Assembly (NCBI GenBank): GCA_045106735.1
Contig: JBGCEZ010000022.1
Span: 124,001-188,000 of the forward strand
Direction of reading: 5' to 3'
Source of the DNA: JBGCEZ01 sp045106735
Lineage (GTDB): Bacteria; Planctomycetota; Phycisphaerae; Phycisphaerales; SM1A02
Length of the DNA: 64,000 bases
Within the stretch, counting starts at the first letter, position 1; every line of letters begins with the position of its first letter. Under the pieces are notes generated by a model that saw only the letters and a program-made list of their open reading frames with translations, searched no databases and had not been told where the DNA came from. Both the position numbers and the translations under genes were made by a program. Of this stretch, positions 35,704-44,762 are shown piece by piece.

Positions 35704-35954
35704 CACGGCCCGCCCGGCCGGTCGGATCGATTCGGCCGCATGGTTCCGGGACTGCGTTCCGGGGCGTCGTTCCGGGACTGCGTTCAGACGCTGCGTTCAG
35801 GCCTGGGTTGGCGTCACCCGGCGGCCCCGCCAGCGGCCCGGTCAACGGCCCGGTCAACGGCTCGACCCACGAACCAACGGCTCGACCATCGCCCTGGTCC
35901 ATCGCCCTGGTCCGGTTGCCGGATCCCGCGCCTCGGGATACCGTACTTCGTCCA

Positions 35955-36028
35955 GTCCGCGTAGCTCAACTGGATAGAGCGCTGGCCTCCGAAGCCAGAG
36001 GTTGCAGGTTCGAGTCCTGCCGCGGACG
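35955..36028 (+). tRNA. tRNA-Arg (anticodon CCG)
   Basis: A complete cloverleaf: acceptor stem GTCCGCG / CGCGGAC, D arm GCTCAACTGGATAGAGC, anticodon stem CTGGC / GCCAG with loop CTCCGAA (anticodon CCG, reads CGG), and T arm with GGTTCGAGTCC. Discriminator G at 36028. The CCA end is not encoded. Confidence 0.95.
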
Positions 36029-36394
36029 CTTCTCTCCGCTCCCTCCGTGGGGCGTGGCGTCGGCCCAATTCCGCGTGCCGGGTCCACGTCGACCCGCGCC
36101 AGCCGAATCGGTTCCCGATCGGCGTGAATCGCACGGCCCGGATCGCGAACCCTCGATCGCACGGCCACCATCACCGGCGTCGGCCGGCCGATCTTCGAGC
36201 TGGCGGCCAGGCTGGAAAGCAGGCTCGCCGCTTGATCCAGAAGCGGGCCGCGACGTGATCCACCAGCCGCATCGCCCGGCCCTGGCCCAGGGCGATACCC
36301 CAAAGGCGACGCCCAAGCGGATCACGCTCGCTCTGACGCCTTCCGATCCACCGAACCCATCCTGGCCCGCTCGCCCGGTCGGAGTCGCTGCACC
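36029..36394. other. Spacer after tRNA-Arg
   Basis: No gene in 366 bases. Open frames on both strands here are Arg/Pro/Gly-rich without domains. No T-rich terminator is visible, so mazG may be cotranscribed with the tRNA or have its own promoter. Confidence 0.35.
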
Positions 36395-36679
36395 ATGCAG
36401 ATCGCCGAGTTTCAGAAGATGATTCGCGACCGGTACTTCGAAACCGATGCCGCACGCGGGGCCGGCGGAACGTTCCTGTGGTTCAGTGAAGAAGTCGGTG
36501 AATTGGCCCACGCCCTCGGCCGAATGGAACGCGGCGATCCAGATCCCGCGAATCTCCAGGAGGAGTTCGCCGACGTCCTCGCCTGGCTGACCACCTTGGC
36601 CAACATCGCCGGCGTCGACCTGACCGAAGCGATCACGGCCAAGTACATCACCGGCGGTGGCCCCGAGGGCACGAAGTAG
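36395..36679 (+). CDS. MazG-like nucleotide pyrophosphohydrolase
   Basis: 94 residues, the single-domain length of the family. It carries the magnesium-binding pattern EEVGELAHALGR followed by LQEEFADVLAWLTTLANIAG, the EExxE plus ExxD arrangement of all-alpha NTP pyrophosphatases. Such enzymes hydrolyse NTPs to NMPs and may clear modified nucleotides. The C-terminus (KYITGGGPEGTK) resembles the usual KY...CPRC end without cysteines. Confidence 0.88.
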   Translation: MQIAEFQKMIRDRYFETDAARGAGGTFLWFSEEVGELAHALGRMERGDPDPANLQEEFADVLAWLTTLANIAGVDLTEAITAKYITGGGPEGTK

Positions 36680-36830
36680 CGCCTGGCTCGGCCTCAGCCG
36701 CGGATTTCGTCTCCGCCCCGGGATCAACCGCGCGTCCCCCCTTGGATCGCCTCCGAACGCGAGCCCTCCGCGGTCCACCCCGAAACCTCCCGTCCTCCGC
36801 CTCGTCCCCCAATCTCCGTGAGCAACGACC

Positions 36831-37622
36831 GTGGGCCGCATCGACGACATCTTCACGAGCCTCAAGGCCGACGGCCGCACCGCCCTGATGCCGTTCATCG
36901 CCGCCGGTCATCCGGACCTGGCGGTCACCGAGGCCGTTTTGCCGCGCCTCCAGGCCGCCGGCGCGTCCATCGTCGAGCTCGGCATTCCCTTCAGTGATCC
37001 GATCGCCGACGGTCCGGTCATTGCCTCGGCCATGCACGAGGCCCTGGCCGCCGGCGTTCGCCCGGCCGACGTACTGGAACTCGTCCGGCGGGTCCGCGGA
37101 TCCCTCGACCTGGGAATCGTGGCCATGGTCAGCTGCTCGATCGTCGACCGACTCGGCGGCCCGGCATTCATCGACGAGGCGGTCGACGCGGGCTTCGACG
37201 GATTCATCGTCCCCGATGCCGATCTTGATGCCGCGGAACGCCTCTTCGCCGCGGCTGCGGCCCGCGACGTCGCTCTGGCCATGCTGATCGCCCCGACCAC
37301 CACCGACGCCCGCCGCGAGCGGCTCGTTGGCCTGAGCCGCGGATTCACCTACCTCCTGGCCCGGGCCGGCATCACCGGGGAGCGGGCCGAGGCTCCGGAC
37401 ATCGGGCCCGGGGTCGCCGGCATCCGGCGGCTGGCCCCCGATCTGCCCATCGCCTGCGGCTTCGGCATCAGCCAGCCCGAGCACGTGGCCGCGGTGACCC
37501 AAAAGGCGGACGCGGCCATCGTCGGCTCGGCCCTGGTACGAACCATGGGCGATGCCGCGGACCCGGTGGCGGCGGCCGAACGCATGACCGCTTCGCTCGC
37601 CGCGGCCCTGCACCGGCGCTGA
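36831..37622 (+). CDS. trpA: Tryptophan synthase alpha chain
   Basis: Cleaves indole-3-glycerol phosphate to indole and glyceraldehyde-3-phosphate within the alpha2-beta2 complex. 263 residues, TIM barrel, normal length. Catalytic Glu49 (VELGIPFSDP) and Asp60 (IADGP) sit exactly at the canonical numbers. GFDGFIVPDADLDAAERL, LIAPTTTDARRERL, ARAGITGERA and CGFGISQPEHV follow in order. In the fourth segment the usual YxVSxxGVTG is AGITG preceded by LLARAG, a mild change. Starts at GTG 36831. trpB is not adjacent. Confidence 0.95.
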   Translation: MGRIDDIFTSLKADGRTALMPFIAAGHPDLAVTEAVLPRLQAAGASIVELGIPFSDPIADGPVIASAMHEALAAGVRPADVLELVRRVRGSLDLGIVAMVSCSIVDRLGGPAFIDEAVDAGFDGFIVPDADLDAAERLFAAAAARDVALAMLIAPTTTDARRERLVGLSRGFTYLLARAGITGERAEAPDIGPGVAGIRRLAPDLPIACGFGISQPEHVAAVTQKADAAIVGSALVRTMGDAADPVAAAERMTASLAAALHRR

Positions 37623-37898
37623 AGCCGCGCCCCCCGCAGAATCTTGTGGAATTCCGTCAGTCCGGTGCGGGCTCCCCTTGTCATGCGCGGCCAGGTCACG
37701 AACATTGCGGACTTCCCATGGGGATTCTCCGGATGCGTGCGGCCGCCCGGAAACGTCCCCCGCCCCTCCTCCGCCGCACTGGTCCCCGGCGACCCGATTC
37801 GCTCGTTCTCGGCCCGAGATTCCTCCGTGGGAGACCCCCCGGTCGAAGCTCGCCCGTGACCGGTTCGATCGGCGGTCGACCGTCGGACGGAAACCGCC

Positions 37899-40094
37899 AT
37901 GAGCACCGCCATGAGCATCGCCACCGAGTCGGCCACCTACTCCACCGGACCGTTGAAAGAACGCGCGACGATGCAGTCCAATCGGAAGCCTGATGAGATC
38001 TACGGCTCGCTGACCTTCACCGGCGACATGATGCTCAAGCGTCTGCCGACGGATGTCTACCGCAAGCTGCAGAAGACGATCGAACAGGGCGAGGTCCTGG
38101 ATCCCGCGATCGCCAACAGCGTTTCGCTGGCCATGAAGGAATGGGCCATCGAGCACGGGGCCACGCACTACTGCCACTGGTTCCAGCCGTTGACCGGCGA
38201 CACGGCCGAGAAGCACGATGCCTTCCTGAGCCCGGACGGCAACGGCGGCGCGATCAGCGTGTTCCCCGGCGACCAACTCATCGTCGGCGAACCGGATGCC
38301 TCGAGCTTCCCGTCCGGCGGCATCCGCGAGACCTTCGAGGCCCGCGGGTACACCGCCTGGGACGCCACCAGCCCAGCGTTCATCCTCAAGTCCGGCGCCA
38401 CCGCCACGCTCTGCATTCCCAGCGTGTTCGTGTCGTACACCGGCGAAGCCCTCGACCTCAAGACGCCGTTGCTCCGGTCGATGGACGCGGTCAACGAACA
38501 GGCCCTGCGGATCCTGCGAATCTTCGGGACCGACGAAGGCGTCACCCGGGTGCAGACGACCCTCGGCTGCGAGCAGGAGTATTTCCTGGTCGACGAAGCG
38601 TTCTACGCCTCGCGGCTCGACCTGCAAATCTGCGGCCGCACGCTCGTCGGCGCCCCCGCCCCCAAGGGCCACCAGCTCGACGACCACTACTTCGGCGCGA
38701 TTCCCGAGCGCGTCCTGGCGTTCATGGCCGACTCCGAGGAACGGCTGTACGAACTCGGCATTCCGGTCAAGACGCGGCACAACGAAGTCGCGCCGGGCCA
38801 GTACGAAATCGCCCCGCTGTTCGAGCACAACAACGTCGCCGCCGACCACCAGATGCTGCTGATGCACGTCCTGGAAACCACCGCGCCGCGGCACGGTTTC
38901 CGCTGCTTGCTGCACGAGAAGCCGTTCGCCGGCGTCAACGGATCGGGCAAGCACAACAACTGGTCGATGGCCACGAACACCGGCGTGAACCTGCTCGACC
39001 CCAAGGACGAGACGCACACGAACCTTCAGTTCCTGGTGTTCCTCTGTGCCGTGATCCGCGCGGTGCACCTGCATGGCGACCTGCTCCGCGCGTCCATCGG
39101 CTCGGCGGCGAACGACCACCGGCTCGGGGCCAACGAAGCGCCGCCGGCGATCATGTCGATCTTCCTCGGCGAGATGCTGTCGGACATTCTTGATCAGCTC
39201 GAACGCGGAGCCCCGCGATCCACCAAGAAGGGTGGCAACCTGGACCTCGGCGCCCGCGTGCTGCCGCAGCTCAACCGCCACGCCGGCGATCGCAATCGCA
39301 CGAGCCCGTTCGCCTTCACCGGCAACAAGCTGGAGCTTCGGGCCGTCGGCTCGACCGCCCCGATCGCCTGGCCGGACACCGTGCTCAATGTGATGGTGGC
39401 CGACTCGCTGCAGTACATGGCCGACGAGTTGGAACGTCGGGCGGGCGCCAAGCCGAGTGAGAAGAAGCTTGAGTCGGCGGCGAAGGCCCTGCTCAAGGAC
39501 GTGGTCAAGAAGCACCGCAGCGTGGTGTTCGACGGCGACAACTACGCCGATGCGTGGCATGACGAAGCCGAGTCCCGCGGGCTGCCGAACCTTCGAACGA
39601 CGGCGTGCGCGTTGCCGGTCTTCCGTCGCAAGGACATCGTCAAGCTCTTCGCCAAATCCAAGGTCCTTTCGAGCCGCGAACTCCGTGCCCGGGTCGACGT
39701 CCTGTTCGAGCAGTACATCACGCAGGTCGAAATCGAAGCCCGCACGCTGCTGCAGATGGTGGAGACCCAGATCTTGCCGGCCGCGATCCGCACCCAAGGC
39801 GAAGTCGCCGGATCAATCGCCGCGGTGCACGCCACGGGACTCGACTGCCCCTCGAGCATGGACCGCCTGGAAGAGTTGATCGAGTCGATCGCCGACTTGC
39901 GGGCTGGATCCGCGTCGGTTCGGACGCACCTCGAGAAGGCGCCGTCCAGCGTCGATCGCCACGCCGACCACGTCCGCGATCACCTGCTGCCGGCGATGGA
40001 AGCCTGCCGCACCGCGTCGGACCGGCTCGAACAGATCATCCCCGAGGATCTGTGGCCGCTGCCGACGTACGCGGAAATGCTCTTCATGCGTTGA
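37899..40094 (+). CDS. glnN: Glutamine synthetase type III
   Basis: ATP-dependent ammonia assimilation into glutamine. The 731-residue length and signatures identify the GSIII class rather than GSI: GATHYCHWFQPLTGDTAEKHD, TLGCEQEYFLVD, HNEVAPGQYEIAPLFEHNN, HEKPFAGVNGSGKHNNWSM and LGANEAPPAIMSIFLGE. The C-terminal third is helical, with the class-specific extension. The first 25 residues before IYGSLTF may be dispensable; ATG 37971 is an alternative start. A clear terminator follows, and the 276-base space upstream of the gene is probably its own control region. It appears monocistronic. Confidence 0.96.
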   Translation: MSTAMSIATESATYSTGPLKERATMQSNRKPDEIYGSLTFTGDMMLKRLPTDVYRKLQKTIEQGEVLDPAIANSVSLAMKEWAIEHGATHYCHWFQPLTGDTAEKHDAFLSPDGNGGAISVFPGDQLIVGEPDASSFPSGGIRETFEARGYTAWDATSPAFILKSGATATLCIPSVFVSYTGEALDLKTPLLRSMDAVNEQALRILRIFGTDEGVTRVQTTLGCEQEYFLVDEAFYASRLDLQICGRTLVGAPAPKGHQLDDHYFGAIPERVLAFMADSEERLYELGIPVKTRHNEVAPGQYEIAPLFEHNNVAADHQMLLMHVLETTAPRHGFRCLLHEKPFAGVNGSGKHNNWSMATNTGVNLLDPKDETHTNLQFLVFLCAVIRAVHLHGDLLRASIGSAANDHRLGANEAPPAIMSIFLGEMLSDILDQLERGAPRSTKKGGNLDLGARVLPQLNRHAGDRNRTSPFAFTGNKLELRAVGSTAPIAWPDTVLNVMVADSLQYMADELERRAGAKPSEKKLESAAKALLKDVVKKHRSVVFDGDNYADAWHDEAESRGLPNLRTTACALPVFRRKDIVKLFAKSKVLSSRELRARVDVLFEQYITQVEIEARTLLQMVETQILPAAIRTQGEVAGSIAAVHATGLDCPSSMDRLEELIESIADLRAGSASVRTHLEKAPSSVDRHADHVRDHLLPAMEACRTASDRLEQIIPEDLWPLPTYAEMLFMR

Positions 40095-40161
40095 CTCGCG
40101 GGCTCGCGTGCCCACTGGCGGGCCGAGACGTCTGATCGAACGCGACGAAATGAAACGACTC

Positions 40162-40199
40162 CGGGCCCCCGTCACTCGCCGTGGCGGGGGCCCGTTTTC
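40162..40199 (+). terminator. Rho-independent terminator between glnN and the convergent gene
   Basis: Stem CGGGCCCCCG / CGGGGGCCCG with a short loop around 40162-40193, then TTTTCATT. It lies 68 bases past glnN and at the end of the convergent minus gene, so it can act in both directions. Confidence 0.85.
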
Positions 40200-42240
40200 A
40201 TTCCGCCGGCCAGGGGCAGATTGCGGCACGCTCGAACGAGCTCAGGTGCTCGCCCATCACCGTTGGCGTGCCGTCGACCGTCCAGGTGGCAGCGAGGCCC
40301 TGGGGTGCGCCGGTACTGAAATTGACCGTGCGAATGAATCGAAGCTGCACGGTGACCGGAGTGCCCGCGACGATCCGCGCGAGCGTCTCGCGCGGCAGCG
40401 CAGGGATCTCGATGAAGACGGAAGTGGCCACGCGCAGCGGGCCATCGCCCGAGTCGCCGGGCCAGCGCGACGGAACGACGCGGCCGGCGGCCACGGGCAA
40501 TCGGTCGTCCACCCAGTGCACGGCCATCCGATCGACGCGGCGCGGCCGGGTCCAACGGTCGGCCACGGACGGGGCGACCCACGCCGCGGGGGCTTCGGCG
40601 GAAGCGGCGCCGGCGGCGGGGTCAGGGGCGGCCAACGCCGACGTGAGTCCGTCGCCCACGTCGACCGACACGGCACCGACAACGACACCCGCATCCGCGG
40701 CGCCCGGACCACTGGGAAGCCAGCCACTCAAGCGCACCTCGACCGCCACTGCACCGTCTTCGCCGCGTTGCAGTCCCACGATTTCCGCGTCGAGCAATGC
40801 CTCGGCCAAGCTGTCCACGGTGGCCGGAGCAAGCCGGCCACCCGCTGCGGCCTTGGCCAACCATTCGTCGCCCCGCCACGCGGCAAGCAGACGTTGGTTG
40901 GGGAGCTTCGGCCGACGGCTGGACAGCGCGTCTTGGATGACCGGGACCAGGCGCTCGAGTTCCTGGGCGGTGAACGCCGCCGGAGCGTACGCGGATCCGT
41001 AGGTCACCATGCGCCGCTCGGGCGTGACGCGCACGACCGCCGACCGGTACCAACTCGGCAGGTACGCCCCTTGGCCCAGCCGGGGGCGGAAGATGGCCAA
41101 GCGCACGAAGATCGGTCCGAAGACGATCGCGAGCATGATGATCGTGAATATCGCCGGGCGGAGCTTTGATTGCCCGACGACAATCGACCCTGGCCATCGC
41201 CATGACCTGGCACACTCTGGGCAGCGAGCCGGGACGACGGCAGGCTCCGGCGGAACTTCGTGCGCGCACCGCACGCACCGTTGATCCATCCCGCGAATCC
41301 GAGAAAGAGGGACCAGCCAGATCGCCAAGACGAAGATCGGCCACTGCCCCAAGTCGAGGATCGCATCGATGGGGGCGTCATGACGCCACCGACTCGTCAT
41401 CAGCAACTGCGCGCCGACGATCATGCCCCCCATGCGCAGCGCGGTGCCCAGATCCAATCGCAGCAGCATGCGGCCGCGGCCGCGCACGAACGCGCCGGAC
41501 GGCTCCAAGACGCGCCGAACGCTCGACCATCGTGGCCAAGGAGCCATGTACAACGCGGCGAACAAGCGAGCACGGACCGCAGCCTCGGCTTCATCCCGCG
41601 TCGTGGGCACGGCGAGCGGCTCGCCGGTTCGTGGGTCGGCCCAGCCCTCGGCCATGGCAAACGCCCGCTCGCGTCGCCGATGACGCATGATCGTCCAACC
41701 CGTCGACCCGAGCGCGACGATGACCAGTGCCGCCCCGCCCCACCGGGCCCGGTGCACCGTGGCCCGTTCGCGGTCGGCGCTCGTTGCGCGTTGTGGTTCG
41801 GCCACGTCCGATGATGGCTCGATGCGGCGCATGCCCGTTGGCGGATGCGTTCGGTCGGGGGCGAACGCCCGCCCGCCGGATGACGCCGGAAGCAGCGAGA
41901 CCGGAGGTCCGACTCCGCCACCCGCGTTGCGTCCCGCGAACGGTCGCGACCATCCCGGATACACCATGAACAGAACGCCCACGATGCACGCGCCGGCGAT
42001 CAAGAATCGCTGGCGGCGATCTCGCCTGACCTTTGCCGCCTGGGCGTCGCGGCCATCCTGCATCTCGTCCCAGGACGGCCCGGGATCAAACCCGAACGCG
42101 GCGACGGCGGCGGCGATGCGGGCCGGCGTCGGCCGGTCATTCGGCTGGTCGTTCGGCTGGTCGTTCGGCCGGTCGTTCGGCCGGTCGTTCGGCTGGTCGT
42201 TCGGCCGGTCGTTCGGAAGATGGATCGGGGGTTCGGCCAC
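40198..42240 (-). CDS. Membrane protein with central zinc ribbon, paralogue of the next gene
   Basis: 680 residues. The N-terminus carries seven tetrapeptide units of the form PNDR/PNDQ (12-base tandem repeat at about 42130-42225). One hydrophobic segment follows (RFLIAGACIVGVLFMVYPGW), then another at ALVIVALGSTGWTI, and a pair around LRMGGMIVGAQLLM and PIFVLAIWLVPL. A CVRCAHE...CPECARSW zinc ribbon precedes a last segment (FTIIMLAIVFGPIFVRLAIF). The C-terminal 280 residues are extracytoplasmic or cytoplasmic beta-rich sequence with AAGGRLAPATVDSLAEALL and VATSVFIEIPALPRETL. Unknown function. Confidence 0.68.
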   Translation of the reverse strand: MAEPPIHLPNDRPNDQPNDRPNDRPNDQPNDQPNDRPTPARIAAAVAAFGFDPGPSWDEMQDGRDAQAAKVRRDRRQRFLIAGACIVGVLFMVYPGWSRPFAGRNAGGGVGPPVSLLPASSGGRAFAPDRTHPPTGMRRIEPSSDVAEPQRATSADRERATVHRARWGGAALVIVALGSTGWTIMRHRRRERAFAMAEGWADPRTGEPLAVPTTRDEAEAAVRARLFAALYMAPWPRWSSVRRVLEPSGAFVRGRGRMLLRLDLGTALRMGGMIVGAQLLMTSRWRHDAPIDAILDLGQWPIFVLAIWLVPLSRIRGMDQRCVRCAHEVPPEPAVVPARCPECARSWRWPGSIVVGQSKLRPAIFTIIMLAIVFGPIFVRLAIFRPRLGQGAYLPSWYRSAVVRVTPERRMVTYGSAYAPAAFTAQELERLVPVIQDALSSRRPKLPNQRLLAAWRGDEWLAKAAAGGRLAPATVDSLAEALLDAEIVGLQRGEDGAVAVEVRLSGWLPSGPGAADAGVVVGAVSVDVGDGLTSALAAPDPAAGAASAEAPAAWVAPSVADRWTRPRRVDRMAVHWVDDRLPVAAGRVVPSRWPGDSGDGPLRVATSVFIEIPALPRETLARIVAGTPVTVQLRFIRTVNFSTGAPQGLAATWTVDGTPTVMGEHLSSFERAAICPWPAE
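42130..42225. repeat. 12-bp coding tandem repeat (PND tetrapeptides)
   Basis: Imperfect 12-base units alternating TCGTTCGGCTGG and TCGTTCGGCCGG near the start of the minus-strand gene. Read as PNDQ/PNDR repeats. Frame-neutral. Confidence 0.85.
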
Positions 42241-42333
42241 GCAAGCTCCTCCGGCGGAACTTCAGCGTAGCGACCAGAGCGGAGTGCATCGGCGGTGGCC
42301 GGGTGAACGCTGCCGTCCGAATCAGGAGGCCGT

Positions 42334-44253
42334 TCAAGGAGCCGGCGAACCGTCGTCGCTGGTCGGCGGCGACAACTTCGTCTGCCACATCGAGGCTTCC
42401 GACCACACGATGTCGCCGCGCGGAATCGCGTCCCCCTGGACGTCGTAGCTGACGTCGACCTCCGCCGAACGGGCGACGAATCGAACCAGTTCGATCTCCA
42501 CCGGCACGACCTGGCGATCGGGCAACGCCGATCGCAACGGAATCAGGGCGATCTCTTCTGGCGGGGCTGGCCACGGCCGCGACCAGCGATCCTTGGTCGA
42601 GAGCCAGTCCGCCGCGGCTGGCGCACGGCCCCGCAAGATCATCAACGGCTGCCCGTGGCGATCCGTCGGCGTCCACGGTTCTCCACCGTCGATCCGCACG
42701 GAGCGCACGACGAAGCCGGCACGGTCGGTGGCCCCCGGCTCGATACGGCGGAGAAAACGAAGGCCGAGATGCCGCGACTGCCCATCGCGATCCAGCGGCC
42801 CCATCAAGACCGAAACGGGTTCGATGCGTCCGGACCACCGCGCTTCGATCGTTGCCGGCGCAAGCGCGCCAGCTTCCGTTTGCGAATCGAACCACGCCCA
42901 GGCCGCGGGCCGCGTCTCGGCGCCAACGGCCCGGCGATTCAAGAGGGCCGCCGCGAGGCGCTGTCGCGAGGCCGCGTCCAACGGTCGTTGCAACAGGGCC
43001 GAAAACCGGGCGGCGTCCCACGCGGTGCCGGATTGCAAGTCGGCGATCATGGCCGAGGTCGGAATCGCTCGGCTCGTTCGGAGCGCCCGGGCCGCCGGAT
43101 CCAAGCCAAACAAGCTGATGACCCACGCGCCGGCAATGATGAGCCCAAGGCCGGCGGTGGTGCGCCGTGTTCGATTGTCGCGCCGCGCCGATGCGTGCAC
43201 GGTGCGCCGGCAACGGCGAGAACGGCCGGCCGAACCGTGGGCCGCCTCAAGCTCCGCCCCGCATTCCGGGCACCGGTTGGATCGCGCCAGCCGGTGGTGG
43301 CCGCATCCGCTGCAGCGCCCCGTCGGGACTTCGGCGGGAACCGCCAAACGCGGAAGCAGATGGACGGCAATGAGGAGGACAGCCGCGGCCGCAGGAACCA
43401 AGCCCGCGGTCATCATGCTGCCGCCGATGAACATGACCACCAGGGCCGGAGCCCCCACGAGCAGGAGCACCGGGGCAGCAAACGCGACGACCGTGTCCGT
43501 GACGATCTGCAGGCCCGCACTTGGACGTCCAGCCATCGCTTCGGTACGCCGACGGGCGAAGTGCGCGGGCGACTCGCCGGTGATCATCCATGTCCACCAG
43601 TACGCTCGGGCGTTCGCCCCACCACGAACGTCCGGGTCGACGGGCTTCAGGGTGACGGGATCCACCAGGCCGTCGGCTTCCGCGACCGGGGCGGAGCGGC
43701 GGTATTCGCGCCACGCATGGCCCCCGATGAAGGCCAGCCCCCCGAGCACAGCAATCCAGGCCACCGCGCGGGCGGCCACCAGAGCGATGTCGCCAGCGAT
43801 GAAGGGAAGCAGCCGGACGAGCGATCCGCCTTCGCCGGAGACGGGGCGCCCCAGGGCGATGTCCATCACCACGCCGGTCCCCAGGGGAACGCCGACCAAA
43901 ATGAGGTGCGCCAAGAACATCCGGGCGACCAAGATGTTCCTGCCCTTGCTCCACGCGGACGCGGAGACCGCGATTCCAGCTGGCGGCGTGCCGGGGCTGA
44001 GGCTGGCCGGCGACGCCTCCGTGGTCCGCGTCGGGCCAGCCGCCATACGAGGGCTGATCCCGGCCTCCGAGCCAGCTCCGGATCGCCGAGTTTCAGCCAG
44101 TTGTGAGGCCGAGTGCCCGGTCGGTCGACCGAGGGCGTCAAACGGCGCCGAAGGCCGGACGCTCGCCGCCCGCACCGCGCGCGACCGACCTCCCGCGCCA
44201 TCGGCGTCGGTCGGCTCGGAGCGAGGATGTGGCTCGGGGGACGGGGTGGGCAT
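42334..44253 (-). CDS. Membrane protein with central zinc ribbon
   Basis: 639 residues from ATG 44253; an in-frame upstream ATG at 44394 adds 47 unlikely residues. A polar, Ser/Pro/Ala-rich N-terminus of about 110 residues is followed by segments ARMFLAHLILVGVPLGTGVVM, AARAVAWIAVLGGLAFIGG, APVLLLVGAPALVVMFIGG and AAAAVLLIAVHLLPRL. Then comes CSGCGHHRLARSNRCPECG, a last segment (GLGLIIAGAWVISLFGL), and a C-terminal domain with ALLNRRAVGAETRPAAWAWF and TEAGALAPATIEARW. The LAPAT motif and order of parts match the downstream gene (40198-42240), so the two are paralogues 93 bases apart. No function assigned. Confidence 0.68.
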   Translation of the reverse strand: MPTPSPEPHPRSEPTDADGAGGRSRAVRAASVRPSAPFDALGRPTGHSASQLAETRRSGAGSEAGISPRMAAGPTRTTEASPASLSPGTPPAGIAVSASAWSKGRNILVARMFLAHLILVGVPLGTGVVMDIALGRPVSGEGGSLVRLLPFIAGDIALVAARAVAWIAVLGGLAFIGGHAWREYRRSAPVAEADGLVDPVTLKPVDPDVRGGANARAYWWTWMITGESPAHFARRRTEAMAGRPSAGLQIVTDTVVAFAAPVLLLVGAPALVVMFIGGSMMTAGLVPAAAAVLLIAVHLLPRLAVPAEVPTGRCSGCGHHRLARSNRCPECGAELEAAHGSAGRSRRCRRTVHASARRDNRTRRTTAGLGLIIAGAWVISLFGLDPAARALRTSRAIPTSAMIADLQSGTAWDAARFSALLQRPLDAASRQRLAAALLNRRAVGAETRPAAWAWFDSQTEAGALAPATIEARWSGRIEPVSVLMGPLDRDGQSRHLGLRFLRRIEPGATDRAGFVVRSVRIDGGEPWTPTDRHGQPLMILRGRAPAAADWLSTKDRWSRPWPAPPEEIALIPLRSALPDRQVVPVEIELVRFVARSAEVDVSYDVQGDAIPRGDIVWSEASMWQTKLSPPTSDDGSPAP

Positions 44254-44762
44254 CTCACGTTCTTGGTCGAACCAGCGACGAGGCCGGTCGAGCCGAAAGC
44301 ACGGCTTCACGGTGGACGGACGCGGGAATGGGGATACCAGTTCGCATCGGCGAACTGATCTTCCGGGTCGGACGTCCGAGAGGTCCAACCACAATGAAGC
44401 GCAACGATCGCGCCGGGGTGGCAGCGACGGCAGCGACGGGATTGGGGACGGTTGCGGCTGCGAGCTTCAGGGCCCGCGGAATGAAGGGAAAGGGCCAGGG
44501 ATGGGCCAATGAAGGGTGCACAGGGATCAGAAGGCGCCGGCGACGGCTGAAAGCCGCATCCCGTGCCTCGGTCAGAGGTACGGCTGGGGCGGGGCCTCGG
44601 TTGCTCAGAGGACCGCCTGAGCTTGGGTTGCTTTGCAAAATTCATGCAAAGACAGGCAAGCCAGGAGTTTGCGGCACCCAACCCGCATCCTTTGGGCATC
44701 CGCCATCTCGGCGGCCAGGTCCGCTTTCTGAACTGTCTTGAGATTCACGGAGTCCTGCCGCG
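44254..44762. other. Divergent spacer with inverted repeat
   Basis: About 500 bases between a minus-strand membrane gene and a plus-strand peptidase-like gene. No gene seen. A perfect CTTTGCA / TGCAAAG inverted repeat at 44631-44651 stands out as AT-rich against the surroundings. Confidence 0.4.
44631..44651. promoter_or_regulatory. Inverted repeat, possible operator
   Basis: CTTTGCA at 44631-44637 and TGCAAAG at 44645-44651, separated by AAATTCA. It lies 112 bases before the M14-like gene. It could bind a dimeric regulator or form a small RNA hairpin; there is no further support. Confidence 0.35.

Noticed and set aside
35808..36422. Frame through tRNA-Arg
   Set aside because: Covers the tRNA gene and has low-complexity composition.
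36648..39797. 1049-codon open frame on minus
   Set aside because: Antisense of trpA and glnN. The plus strand shows full TrpA and GSIII signatures.
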